DNA from: Sphingobacteriia bacterium
GTDB lineage: Bacteria; Bacteroidota; Bacteroidia; UBA7662
Length of the DNA stretch: 9,751 nt
Direction: 5' to 3'
Assembly (NCBI GenBank): GCA_009926245.1
Contig: RFPG01000036.1
Coordinates: 1 to 9,751 of the forward strand
The translations under genes and the position numbers were made by a program. The notes under the pieces were generated by a model. That model was not told the origin of the DNA. It did no database searches and saw only the letters and a list, made by a program, of their open reading frames with translations. Every line of letters starts with the position of its first letter. Within the stretch, counting starts at the first letter, position 1. This document shows, in pieces, positions 1-6,460 of this stretch.

Positions 1-552
1 AGGTGCGGAGGTGTAAGTGGCCGTCCGGCTGAGCAGGCTGGGGCCTTCGGTGAGCATGACATCGAAGCGATAGGTTTTGGCAGGCCATGGAGAGGTAGAG
101 CCTTCTTGCATGGCAGCTTTAGCGGTTTTGACATTCTTTTTGGAACCACTGAAGGAGGCCACCTCCAAGTAGTAGGAACGATTGGGGGCCTTGTCGTTGA
201 TGGTTTCACCAAAGGTGAGGGTTCCCGCCGTCTCCTTGAGGGGATCGGCTTTGGTACCGTTCATTCCTTTGACCTTGGGACCTGTGATGAGATCTCTGGA
301 TTTGATCTTGGTTTGAGCACCCTCTTTTTCGAGCAAGGTTATAACCGCCACTCCGTTTTTGGCGATGGTTTTGGGGGCTATTTGGTAATGAACATCCAGT
401 TGGGCCCGGTTCCCGTGCACGGTTAAGGGAGCTTCGTTGAGTCGGTAGTTGACCGCGTTGGAATCCAATTTGAATTCTTTGGCGCAGGATCCCAAGAAAA
501 GGCTGCCCAACAAGAGGCAGGTAAACCCGAACCATGAACGAGTATTTTTCAT
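1..552 (-). CDS. Lipoprotein of unknown function, C-terminus beyond the window
   Basis: The ATG at 552 opens a frame with no stop through base 1, giving 184 residues of an unfinished protein. Residues 1-23 form a lipoprotein signal peptide: K2 and R5, a hydrophobic core, then the lipobox LGSC with Cys23 as the predicted lipidated residue. The next residues, AKEFK, are charged and resemble the C-x-K-(D/E) export tags known for surface lipoproteins in some Bacteroidota, so the outer face of the outer membrane is possible (inference). The rest (about 35-180) alternates hydrophobic and polar residues as in beta-sandwich domains. It has an NGVAVIT stretch near residue 63 and GPKVKGMNGT near residue 85, which loosely match the N-terminal region of the OmpA-motif/TPR protein two genes upstream. 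A putative own promoter lies at 570-599. I do not recognise a named family. The gene is clear; the function is not. Confidence 0.8.
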   Translation of the reverse strand, partial: MKNTRSWFGFTCLLLGSLFLGSCAKEFKLDSNAVNYRLNEAPLTVHGNRAQLDVHYQIAPKTIAKNGVAVITLLEKEGAQTKIKSRDLITGPKVKGMNGTKADPLKETAGTLTFGETINDKAPNRSYYLEVASFSGSKKNVKTAKAAMQEGSTSPWPAKTYRFDVMLTEGPSLLSRTATYTSAP

Positions 553-569
553 TTTATAAAAATTTGGCT

Positions 570-599
570 CAAAAATAGGAGGAACAAGGAAGAATCGAA
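570..599 (-). promoter_or_regulatory. Putative Bacteroidota-type promoter for the lipoprotein gene
   Basis: Read on the minus strand, TATTTTTG at 577-570 matches the Bacteroidota -7 consensus TAnnTTTG at every fixed position. Eighteen bases upstream is TTCG (599-596), a three-of-four match to the -33 element TTTG. Transcription would begin near 563, leaving a short leader of about 11 bases before the ATG at 552. The 52-base gap between the peptidase stop and the lipoprotein start has room for little else, and I see no terminator hairpin in it. This is consensus matching only. Confidence 0.35.
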
Positions 600-604
600 C
601 GCTT

Positions 605-1402
605 TTAGAACGCAAGATGAGGGGATGGCGTATAAAACGAAGCAATCCCTACAAGTCGGTGAGGATGGGTTGGACGGCTGTCCATGGGCTGAATGCCCTC
701 GTGGTTGACCGGATCCAAACGGACCTCCCCGGAGGCATGGAGGATTCGGCCATCCCCGGTCAGCAGTCCAACATGGGTGATCCGATCGCTGTTCTCCGAA
801 AAAAATGCCAAATGACCCGCTTGCCATGCCTTGGGGTCTTCCAGTTCATAACAAAATGGGGCAATGCTGTATTGCACCGAAGCGTCCCTGGGCAGGGCCA
901 CTCCCACCGAGCCCCAGAGGACCTGGACCAAACCCGAACAATCCACCCCGAAACGACTGCGGCCGCCCCATAAATACGGAGTCCCCAACCAGGCCATCCC
1001 GCGTTCAAGGACGGTCCTGGGATCGGGTTTTTCATCTACGGTCCAAGAGGATGCACCGCGTACCAAACAATCGTCCGCTGAACCCAAAAAAGGCCTTAGA
1101 ACACTGCCCATACTGAGGCAGCGAAGGGGTCCCATGGAAGGGGTCTGAACCAACGCCCAATCACTGCAAACGCGGGGGCCATCGGTAGGGAGGGGGTCGG
1201 TGTGGAGCAGGCATTGGCGTTGCGATATCCAGCCCGTGTACCCATCGATGCAGGATCGGACATGAAGCCAGGAGGGCAATTGATCCAGGAGGGTTAATTC
1301 CTCTCCCCACAGGATTTGACTGACTTGTTCGCTACGATGCTGGGGCTCCGACCGAAGGGGAGCCACCGGTACCGAACAAAACAGGGTGGATCCCGGTTCC
1401 AA
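605..1402 (-). CDS. SH3b-NlpC/P60 (C40) cysteine peptidase, YkfC-like
   Basis: This is a probable gamma-D-glutamyl-L-diamino acid endopeptidase acting on peptidoglycan peptides. Numbered from the TTG at 1402 (265 residues), an SH3-like domain covers about 7-70 and the NlpC/P60 domain about 130-255. Catalytic residues are visible: Cys155 in VDCSGL, His210 in THVGL and His222 in ILHASG. The Cys-His and His-His spacings closely resemble those I recall for Bacillus YkfC, a cytosolic peptidoglycan-recycling enzyme. No signal peptide or lipobox is present, consistent with a cytoplasmic place in recycling. The frame is open up to an ATG at 1477, but that start overlaps the preceding gene by 62 bases and adds 25 residues unlike the family. 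The TTG lies 13 bases past the preceding stop and puts the SH3 domain near the N-terminus, so I prefer it. The motif usually reading AGDLAFF is AGHLAFF here. Probably cotranscribed with the OmpA-motif/TPR gene. Confidence 0.88.
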   Translation of the reverse strand: MEPGSTLFCSVPVAPLRSEPQHRSEQVSQILWGEELTLLDQLPSWLHVRSCIDGYTGWISQRQCLLHTDPLPTDGPRVCSDWALVQTPSMGPLRCLSMGSVLRPFLGSADDCLVRGASSWTVDEKPDPRTVLERGMAWLGTPYLWGGRSRFGVDCSGLVQVLWGSVGVALPRDASVQYSIAPFCYELEDPKAWQAGHLAFFSENSDRITHVGLLTGDGRILHASGEVRLDPVNHEGIQPMDSRPTHPHRLVGIASFYTPSPHLAF

Positions 1403-1415
1403 TGCGAAGGAAAAT

Positions 1416-3224
1416 TTAGTCGTTGCCGACTCGTTGGGAATCCGGTGGCAATTTGATGGCCTCGCGGAATTGGGCATTCGTCCGGTAGGGATGAAAATCC
1501 GGTTCTTTTTTGGCCCATTCCCTCATGTTGAGGTCGGCTTGAATGGCGGCACGGATTTGCTCGCATACCAAAGCGATGTCGTTGATCCGAGTTGCTGCGA
1601 TGGCCGTCAGATAGGCCGTTAGGGCTTGGCGTGGTTCGATGGCCTGCAGAGTCGCAATCGCTTCGTAAGCCTGCCCGGCACCGATTTGGCAAATGGCGCG
1701 GTTGTGGCTGGGTTCCTGGTCCATGGTTTCGAGAGCATCGCCAAAGTGACCCAATCGAGCCGCTACATAGGATTGGTTGATGGAACTGGGACGGCCTTGG
1801 ACGGCTGCGGCTTTAAACAAGGACATGGCTTCGCCAAAACGATTGAGTTGGCTCAGAGTCGCCCCCAGGTTGTTCTTGGATTCTGCAGATTTGGGATTCA
1901 GGATCACCGCCTGCTGAAAACGATTCTCGGCTTCGGTTAATCGGTTGTTACGGTAATGCAACATGCCCAGCTTGAAATGGGCCCGGTAATCCTCGGGGTA
2001 CCAAGTGGCCGCTTTGCGGTACAATTCCATGCTGGTTTGTTCGGACTCAGCGGCCAAGGCCATTTGGATCATGCGGGTCGCGGGCCACTGATTCTTGGTA
2101 GAGCCTTTGGCAAAGGCTTTGAGGTCGTTCATGATGCTTTGATCCGAAGGAGTGCTGAGAATTTCGACCCGACAGGAACGCATGGCGGGGAACCAATCGT
2201 TGACCATGCGCTGGTAATCAGCGGAGAATTTTTCGGCCGCTTTCTTTTTGGCTTCCTGGCCTTCGGCGGCCAAGAGGGCCGCTTTGATTTTGGGCCCATT
2301 GGATGAACGTAGACCGCTCAACATCGGAACAATTGAATCCCAAGTCTGTTGAATCCAACGCGTTGTAACAAATCCATCCGCAAAAACCTCCGAGCTGGCC
2401 ATGGCGTTTTGCTTGCGTCCCAACAATTCCCGAACAATGGTTTTGCTCAGGTTCTCCATGCGCTTGTAGGCCAAATTTTCGTTGTTGGAAGATTCACCTT
2501 CCGGAGATGCGCTGCCGGTGATTTTGATTTCCAGAATTTCACGAGGGCTTTGCAACGTGGCCAAGAGTTGTTGATAGACGCCTTGGTTGAGGGCATCGCC
2601 TACTTCGTAACGACCGGCTGGGAAATTAATGGTGTGGATTTCTTTGATGCAAAGCTTTTCTTTTTCGTAATCCAAATCCATCAGTTCCAAGGTAGGCTCC
2701 AGGAAACGAGCGAAACTCGAAAAACCAGCTGAACTGATGCGGACCAGGGGCAGTTCGCGGCTGGTCTTGCCCTCGATAACCGTGAAACGAGCTTCGAGGG
2801 TGGCGCTTTCAATCCCTTCTTCGTAGGGCACTTGAACCGCGTGCTCAAAGAGGTTTTCGCCGCGGCGGACCAAACTGGCCATGACGGTATCCTCCCAGAG
2901 TTCTGGGTTGAGGTTGCGATTGGCCAAGGCCTTGAATCGCATGGGTTGCAGGGCCACGATTTTGTTTCGGTAATGGACCTCCGGGGTCACCACCACCTGG
3001 GTGTTCTGGTCAAAATCAAAATTCTTGAGCCCGATGACGATGCTGAAGGGGATGCTATCGCCCACTCGGAATGGCAAGGCGGGCACGGTCCGAAAGGAAG
3101 CATTGCGGCAGCTTTCTGTGACCGCTTTGGAAACCTGAAGGGGGGCGGTCTTTTGGGCCCAAAGGGGGGTTCCCATCGTAAGAGCCCATACGGCCCACAG
3201 CAGCTTGGCAGGTTGGAAGTTCAT
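1416..3224 (-). CDS. Exported OmpA-motif protein with TPR repeats
   Basis: A complete 602-residue protein. Residues 1-23 are a signal peptide with a hydrophobic core and a likely signal peptidase I site after LWA, giving a mature start QKTAP; there is no lipobox. Residues 45-165 form a beta-rich domain (VVVTPEVHY at 77-85). Residues 231-268 carry an OmpA C-terminal-type peptidoglycan-binding motif: TGSASPEG, then N, LA and R in the usual order. About 280-350 looks like a lysine- and alanine-rich helical insertion before the motif's closing strand (CRVEIL, 351-356). From about 395 to 590 there are TPR-type helical hairpins, clearest at 412-443 (AHFKLGMLHYRNNRLTEAEN) and 448-475, ending in the common final-TPR pattern EPDFHPYR. 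The architecture suggests a periplasmic or outer-membrane-associated scaffold anchored to peptidoglycan. It diverges from ftsE across a 119-base gap holding a candidate promoter. Family-level function is unknown to me. Confidence 0.87.
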   Translation of the reverse strand: MNFQPAKLLWAVWALTMGTPLWAQKTAPLQVSKAVTESCRNASFRTVPALPFRVGDSIPFSIVIGLKNFDFDQNTQVVVTPEVHYRNKIVALQPMRFKALANRNLNPELWEDTVMASLVRRGENLFEHAVQVPYEEGIESATLEARFTVIEGKTSRELPLVRISSAGFSSFARFLEPTLELMDLDYEKEKLCIKEIHTINFPAGRYEVGDALNQGVYQQLLATLQSPREILEIKITGSASPEGESSNNENLAYKRMENLSKTIVRELLGRKQNAMASSEVFADGFVTTRWIQQTWDSIVPMLSGLRSSNGPKIKAALLAAEGQEAKKKAAEKFSADYQRMVNDWFPAMRSCRVEILSTPSDQSIMNDLKAFAKGSTKNQWPATRMIQMALAAESEQTSMELYRKAATWYPEDYRAHFKLGMLHYRNNRLTEAENRFQQAVILNPKSAESKNNLGATLSQLNRFGEAMSLFKAAAVQGRPSSINQSYVAARLGHFGDALETMDQEPSHNRAICQIGAGQAYEAIATLQAIEPRQALTAYLTAIAATRINDIALVCEQIRAAIQADLNMREWAKKEPDFHPYRTNAQFREAIKLPPDSQRVGND

Positions 3225-3266
3225 GGCAAAGAGTTCGGGTAGGAGTTTTGAATCCGGTTAAAACCC

Positions 3267-3297
3267 TAAAAATAGGCAACAGGGTAGGTTTTCCAAA
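3267..3297 (-). promoter_or_regulatory. Putative Bacteroidota-type promoter for the OmpA-motif/TPR gene
   Basis: On the minus strand TTTG (3297-3294) is followed after exactly 19 bases by TATTTTTA (3274-3267), which matches TAnnTTTG at all but the last position. Transcription would start near 3260 and leave a leader of about 35 bases before the ATG at 3224. It sits in the divergent gap 3225-3343. On the other strand I see only a weak -7-like TAAATTCG (3319-3326) for the ftsE side, with no properly spaced partner. Confidence 0.42.
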
Positions 3298-3343
3298 CGA
3301 TTCTGCCCCAAAGAACCTTAAATTCGAGCAAAATTCCTTGGCC

Positions 3344-4054
3344 ATGGACCGCGAACCCGTTCTTCAATTGGAGGACATCACCCTTGCTTACGGCCCCCGC
3401 GTTCTTTTTGAAGGGGTTCACCTGGAACTCAAGGCCGGTGAAATGGTCTATTTGGTCGGCAAAAGCGGGCAAGGTAAGTCCAGCCTGGTCCGTGCTCTTA
3501 TTGGGGAGATACCTATTCAAGGCCGAAAGGCCATGGTCATGGGGCAGGATTTGTTGGATTTGTCGCGCAAGGATATACCGGCTTTGCGTCGTCGGATCGG
3601 CGTCGTATTCCAAGATTTTCAATTGCTCATGGACCGCCAGGTCGATGCGAACCTGGACTTTGTGTTGGAAGCCACCGGTTGGAAGGATAAACTGCAACGC
3701 AATCAACGCAAAGAGGAGGTTTTGGCCTTGGTGGGCCTGGCCGGGAAGGGAGCCGAAATGCCGCACCGACTTTCGGGAGGGGAGCAACAACGTTTGGCGA
3801 TTGCCAGGGCCCTGCTGAACAACCCTGGACTGCTGCTGGCCGATGAGCCCACCGGTCAATTGGATCCGGACAGCTCCGAAGAGGTTTTGTCCTTGCTGGT
3901 GGAAATTAACCGGGGTGGGACCGCCCTTTTGATGGCAACCCACGATTACATGACCATGGATCGTTTCCCGGCCCGTGTTTTGCGTTGCTCCGGAGGGCGT
4001 TTGGAAGACATGGGGAATATCCTATTTGAATCGCCTTCGGAGAACAACGGTTGA
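3344..4054 (+). CDS. ftsE: FtsE-like ABC transporter ATPase
   Basis: A 236-residue ATP-binding protein of the FtsE/LolD/MacB branch. Visible motifs: Walker A GKSGQGKSS at 39-47 (Lys45), Q-loop Gln90 in VVFQDFQ, signature LSGGEQQR at 143-150, Walker B LLLADEP at 163-169 with catalytic Glu168, and switch His200 in ATHD. The D-loop region reads PTGQLD where PTGNLD is usual. FtsE pairs with the membrane protein FtsX to control peptidoglycan hydrolysis at division; no permease gene is in this window, which I believe is common in Bacteroidota, where the two genes are often apart. The start chosen is the ATG at 3344. The frame extends to an ATG at 3248, but those 32 extra residues fall in the divergent promoter region and do not resemble the family. 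The stop overlaps the next gene's ATG (TGATG), implying translational coupling to the glycosyltransferase. A different FtsE-like ABC role cannot be excluded. Confidence 0.85.
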   Translation: MDREPVLQLEDITLAYGPRVLFEGVHLELKAGEMVYLVGKSGQGKSSLVRALIGEIPIQGRKAMVMGQDLLDLSRKDIPALRRRIGVVFQDFQLLMDRQVDANLDFVLEATGWKDKLQRNQRKEEVLALVGLAGKGAEMPHRLSGGEQQRLAIARALLNNPGLLLADEPTGQLDPDSSEEVLSLLVEINRGGTALLMATHDYMTMDRFPARVLRCSGGRLEDMGNILFESPSENNG

Positions 4055-5256
4055 TGGGGTCAAGGCATGCGCTGCAGCTGGTCCTCTTTGACCTGCCGAT
4101 AGCTCCCTTGTACGGCGGCACGGCCGAGGTGGATTATAAAATCAGAGCCTTGCTGGACCTTGGACTGGAATTGCATATCCATGCCTGGGTTAGCCCAACC
4201 CTGGATCGTCAACTTCGATCGGGCGCCAGGGCCCTGCCGGATTGGCATCAACGGGTGGCAACCCTTCGTTGGTACCCCCGGCCCATGGCCCTGCGGACTT
4301 GGTTATCCGCTCGGCCCCACGCCGTGGCCTCCCGCAGCGGAACGGCCTTGAACAAGGCCTTGGCTCAAGGCCCCCGTGATATTCTGCTGGAAGGATGGCA
4401 GGTCTCTGCCTGTATGGCAGCGCCAGCTTTGGGTGATCATCGGTTTTGGGTTCGGTCTCATAACCGGGAATCCCAGTACTATCGGTTGCAGGCTCTCTCG
4501 GCCAACGGGTTTTTCAAAAAAATATACTATAACATCGAATCACTCCGATGGAAGAACTTGGAATATAGGGTCTCCCATGCGGTACGGTCTCGACCCTTGG
4601 CGGGTGTTTTGAGCCTTTGCCCTTTGGAAACTCGTCTGTACCAAAACGAAGGATTGAACGCCTTTTATGTTCCTGCCTTTGTTCGTTTGGCTCCGGCCAA
4701 AGTCGGGCCTGCCATAGAGAGGCAACAGGTAGCCACCCCCTTTCTCTTGTATCATGGTCGGCTGGATATACCGGACAACCAACAAGCTGTTCAGAATGTG
4801 TTGCGATTGTCTTCTCAATGCCCGGAATTTTCTTGGGTTGTTGCGGGCTCCAAGGCCCCAAGTGCCTTGATTCGCCAAATGCAGGCAATGCCCGCTTTGC
4901 AATGGGTGGATACTCCCGATGATAAGACCTTGGACGCTTTGGTCCAAAATGCGGCGGTTCATGTGATCCCATCCAAGGGAAGGGCAGGCCTTCGGCTCAA
5001 AATGATTCATGCCTTGATGGGGACCGGTCATGTGCTGGTTCATCGCGATGCGGTGGAAGGTTTGCCCTGGGCTCGTTGGGTGACCACCGTGGACCACGAT
5101 GGGGATTGGGCCCAAGGTCTACGACTCGCCATGTCCAAGCCCCTCGATGGTTGGCAATTGGAGCAGCGTCACCGAGAAATTCGGGATCATTTTGACCCGA
5201 ATCAAAACGCAGGCCTGCTCTGCGAACTGATTTTTGGGAGTCGAGTGCCTAGCTAG
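4054..5256 (+). CDS. GT-B fold glycosyltransferase (group 1/GT4-like)
   Basis: A 400-residue protein probably transferring a sugar from an activated donor onto a cell-surface or exported glycan at the cytoplasmic face of the inner membrane. The N-terminal half has the acceptor-domain pattern: first strand QLVLFDLPIAPLYGG (8-22), a 'left-over helix' region, and WVRSHNRESQYY at 132-143, which resembles the RxHNxE stretch of this family. The C-terminal half has a Rossmann-like region from FLLYHGRLDIPDN (about 230-242), then SKGRAGLRLKMIHAL at 307-321, which corresponds to the donor-binding 'G-x-R-x-K-x-x-x-A-L' segment. No membrane segment or signal peptide is seen. The ATG at 4054 shares one base with the ftsE stop; the TTG three bases earlier is less likely. 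It ends tail-to-tail with the next glycosyltransferase gene, overlapping by 8 bases. Sugar specificity cannot be told from the sequence. Confidence 0.85.
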   Translation: MGSRHALQLVLFDLPIAPLYGGTAEVDYKIRALLDLGLELHIHAWVSPTLDRQLRSGARALPDWHQRVATLRWYPRPMALRTWLSARPHAVASRSGTALNKALAQGPRDILLEGWQVSACMAAPALGDHRFWVRSHNRESQYYRLQALSANGFFKKIYYNIESLRWKNLEYRVSHAVRSRPLAGVLSLCPLETRLYQNEGLNAFYVPAFVRLAPAKVGPAIERQQVATPFLLYHGRLDIPDNQQAVQNVLRLSSQCPEFSWVVAGSKAPSALIRQMQAMPALQWVDTPDDKTLDALVQNAAVHVIPSKGRAGLRLKMIHALMGTGHVLVHRDAVEGLPWARWVTTVDHDGDWAQGLRLAMSKPLDGWQLEQRHREIRDHFDPNQNAGLLCELIFGSRVPS

Positions 5257-5257
5257 G
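5248..5257. repeat. 10-base perfect palindrome carrying both convergent stop codons
   Basis: CCTAGCTAGG is its own reverse complement. Read on either strand it gives CCT AGC TAG, so both converging glycosyltransferases end with Pro-Ser-stop. The stops are 5254-5256 on plus and 5251-5249 on minus. There is no spacer and no stem-loop with a U-tract here, so transcription from each side probably runs into the opposite gene. Confidence 0.9.
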
Positions 5258-6460
5258 TTGCTTTTGGGCAATCGATTGCTCTTGGGCAAGGGTGCGGAGT
5301 TCTTCCAATAGCGGTTGACTTTCGTTTTCCCAGGTCCAAGCCTGCGCAGCCTGTAGGCAGGCCTGACGGGCGGCCTCCATTCGTTCGGGCTGGTTCCAGA
5401 GTTCATAACAAAAGCGGACAATCCCTTCGGGTTGGCAATCCTTCAAACCCCAGCCCACCGGATAGTCCCTGAGCAGGGCTTGGTACTCCGGAAAATCCAT
5501 CCCCAATTGGGGCAGCCCCGCCGCGGTGTAATCAAAAAACTTATTGGCCAAGGAGTAACGATAGCTCAGGCTGGGATGGTCCAAAAGGTTCAAGCCTAAC
5601 CAGGCTTTTTGGGTCAAGCTACGCAGTTGGGAAGAGGGCAATGGGCCGGTGAACCATACCTTGCCATGGAGGCCTCGTTTATGGACCGTGGAACGAAGGC
5701 CCCTCTCCAAATCCCCGCTACCCGCCAGGACCAACGGACAAGGAAGCCCCCTTTCGGCTGCTACCAACAGGGCCTCCAGGCCTCGGCCAAGATTCAAGGC
5801 CCCTTGATACAGGATAAAGGGTCCTTGGGGAAAATTGAGGGCGTGAAGTGGATCCGCAGGGTCGGTGTTGCGAGTGGGCATGTTACGCAAAACACGAAAA
5901 GGATGACCGTACTCTTTTTGAAACATCTCGGCCAGGGCCGGACCTACGGTGTAACATTGAACATGGCCTCGCAGGAAGAGCCGAATTAATCCGGCCCACA
6001 CCCTGCGCACCGTGGGTCGACCGCTCAGTTCGGGGACTTCGGTAAACCACTCGTGGGCATCCCACCACAGAGGCCGGCTGCGCATCCAAGACGCCAAGCG
6101 CAAAGCCGGTAGGGTATCGGCATCCACCGAAAGGTAAACGGTGGATGAACAACGCAAAGCTTCCACCAAGAGTCGAAGGTTGTAGATCAAATAAAAAAGC
6201 GGTCCTCGAAGGGGTGATATGCGTAGGCGTTGATAGGTTCGGTGCGCCGTGCTCTGCAAAGGGACCTCTCGGTTCCGATCCACGCCGATCCAACGAACCC
6301 TCCATCCGGCCATCTCCAAGGTTTGGCACCAGCGCATCATGCGTTGGTCTTGCCACTGGTCGTTGGTGGTGGCCATGAACAGCAAAGGCGAAGCGTCGGT
6401 GGTCCTAGTGGCCGGGGTCCTAGTGGCCGGGGTCATCGGTGCCGAGGAGATGGGTTTCAT
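5249..6460 (-). CDS. GT-B fold glycosyltransferase (group 1/GT4-like)
   Basis: A protein of 403 residues from the ATG at 6460. After a low-complexity head rich in Pro, Ala and Thr (about 1-27), a family-like core begins with LLFMATTNDQWQDQR (26-40), the usual 'Dx(D/Q)R' entry of group 1 transferases. WWDAHEWFTEVPEL at 132-145 matches the acceptor-side DAHE motif. VLAGSGDLE (244-252) and SYRYSLANKFFDYTAAGLP (299-317) form the donor-sugar site. It likely builds surface polysaccharide or glycolipid in the cytoplasm. The start at 6460 overlaps the RecQ stop as ATGA, which favours coupled translation. An ATG at 6472 adds only four residues and cannot be excluded, and M29 at 6376 would give a protein without the repeat-bearing head. 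It is the last gene of the gyrB-side cluster and is a distant relative, not a close copy, of the converging glycosyltransferase. Confidence 0.86.
   Translation of the reverse strand: MKPISSAPMTPATRTPATRTTDASPLLFMATTNDQWQDQRMMRWCQTLEMAGWRVRWIGVDRNREVPLQSTAHRTYQRLRISPLRGPLFYLIYNLRLLVEALRCSSTVYLSVDADTLPALRLASWMRSRPLWWDAHEWFTEVPELSGRPTVRRVWAGLIRLFLRGHVQCYTVGPALAEMFQKEYGHPFRVLRNMPTRNTDPADPLHALNFPQGPFILYQGALNLGRGLEALLVAAERGLPCPLVLAGSGDLERGLRSTVHKRGLHGKVWFTGPLPSSQLRSLTQKAWLGLNLLDHPSLSYRYSLANKFFDYTAAGLPQLGMDFPEYQALLRDYPVGWGLKDCQPEGIVRFCYELWNQPERMEAARQACLQAAQAWTWENESQPLLEELRTLAQEQSIAQKQPS
6401..6430. repeat. Tandem 15-base direct repeat, two perfect copies
   Basis: GGTCCTAGTGGCCGG occurs at 6401-6415 and again at 6416-6430, followed by a decayed partial copy starting GGTCATCGG. 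In the glycosyltransferase it encodes two back-to-back copies of a Thr-Pro-Ala-Thr-Arg unit in the non-conserved head. The unit is a multiple of three, so copy-number change would lengthen or shorten the head without a frameshift. Confidence 0.9.

Noticed and set aside
206..535. 109-codon minus-strand frame inside the lipoprotein gene
   Set aside because: It is rich in Arg, Gln and Ser with no recognisable pattern. The overlapping frame has a signal peptide and lipobox and stays open to the window edge.
3248..3343. 32-residue extension upstream of the FtsE-like start
   Set aside because: It lies in the divergent promoter region and does not resemble the family, which starts a few residues before the VLQLEDITLAYG strand.
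3225..3343. Riboswitch or small RNA in the divergent gap
   Set aside because: I saw only promoter-like elements and no stable paired structure followed by a U-tract.
3266..3943. 225-codon open frame antisense to the FtsE-like gene
   Set aside because: Its translation shows no family motif, and it lies opposite a gene with all ABC motifs intact. Long antisense frames are expected at this base composition.
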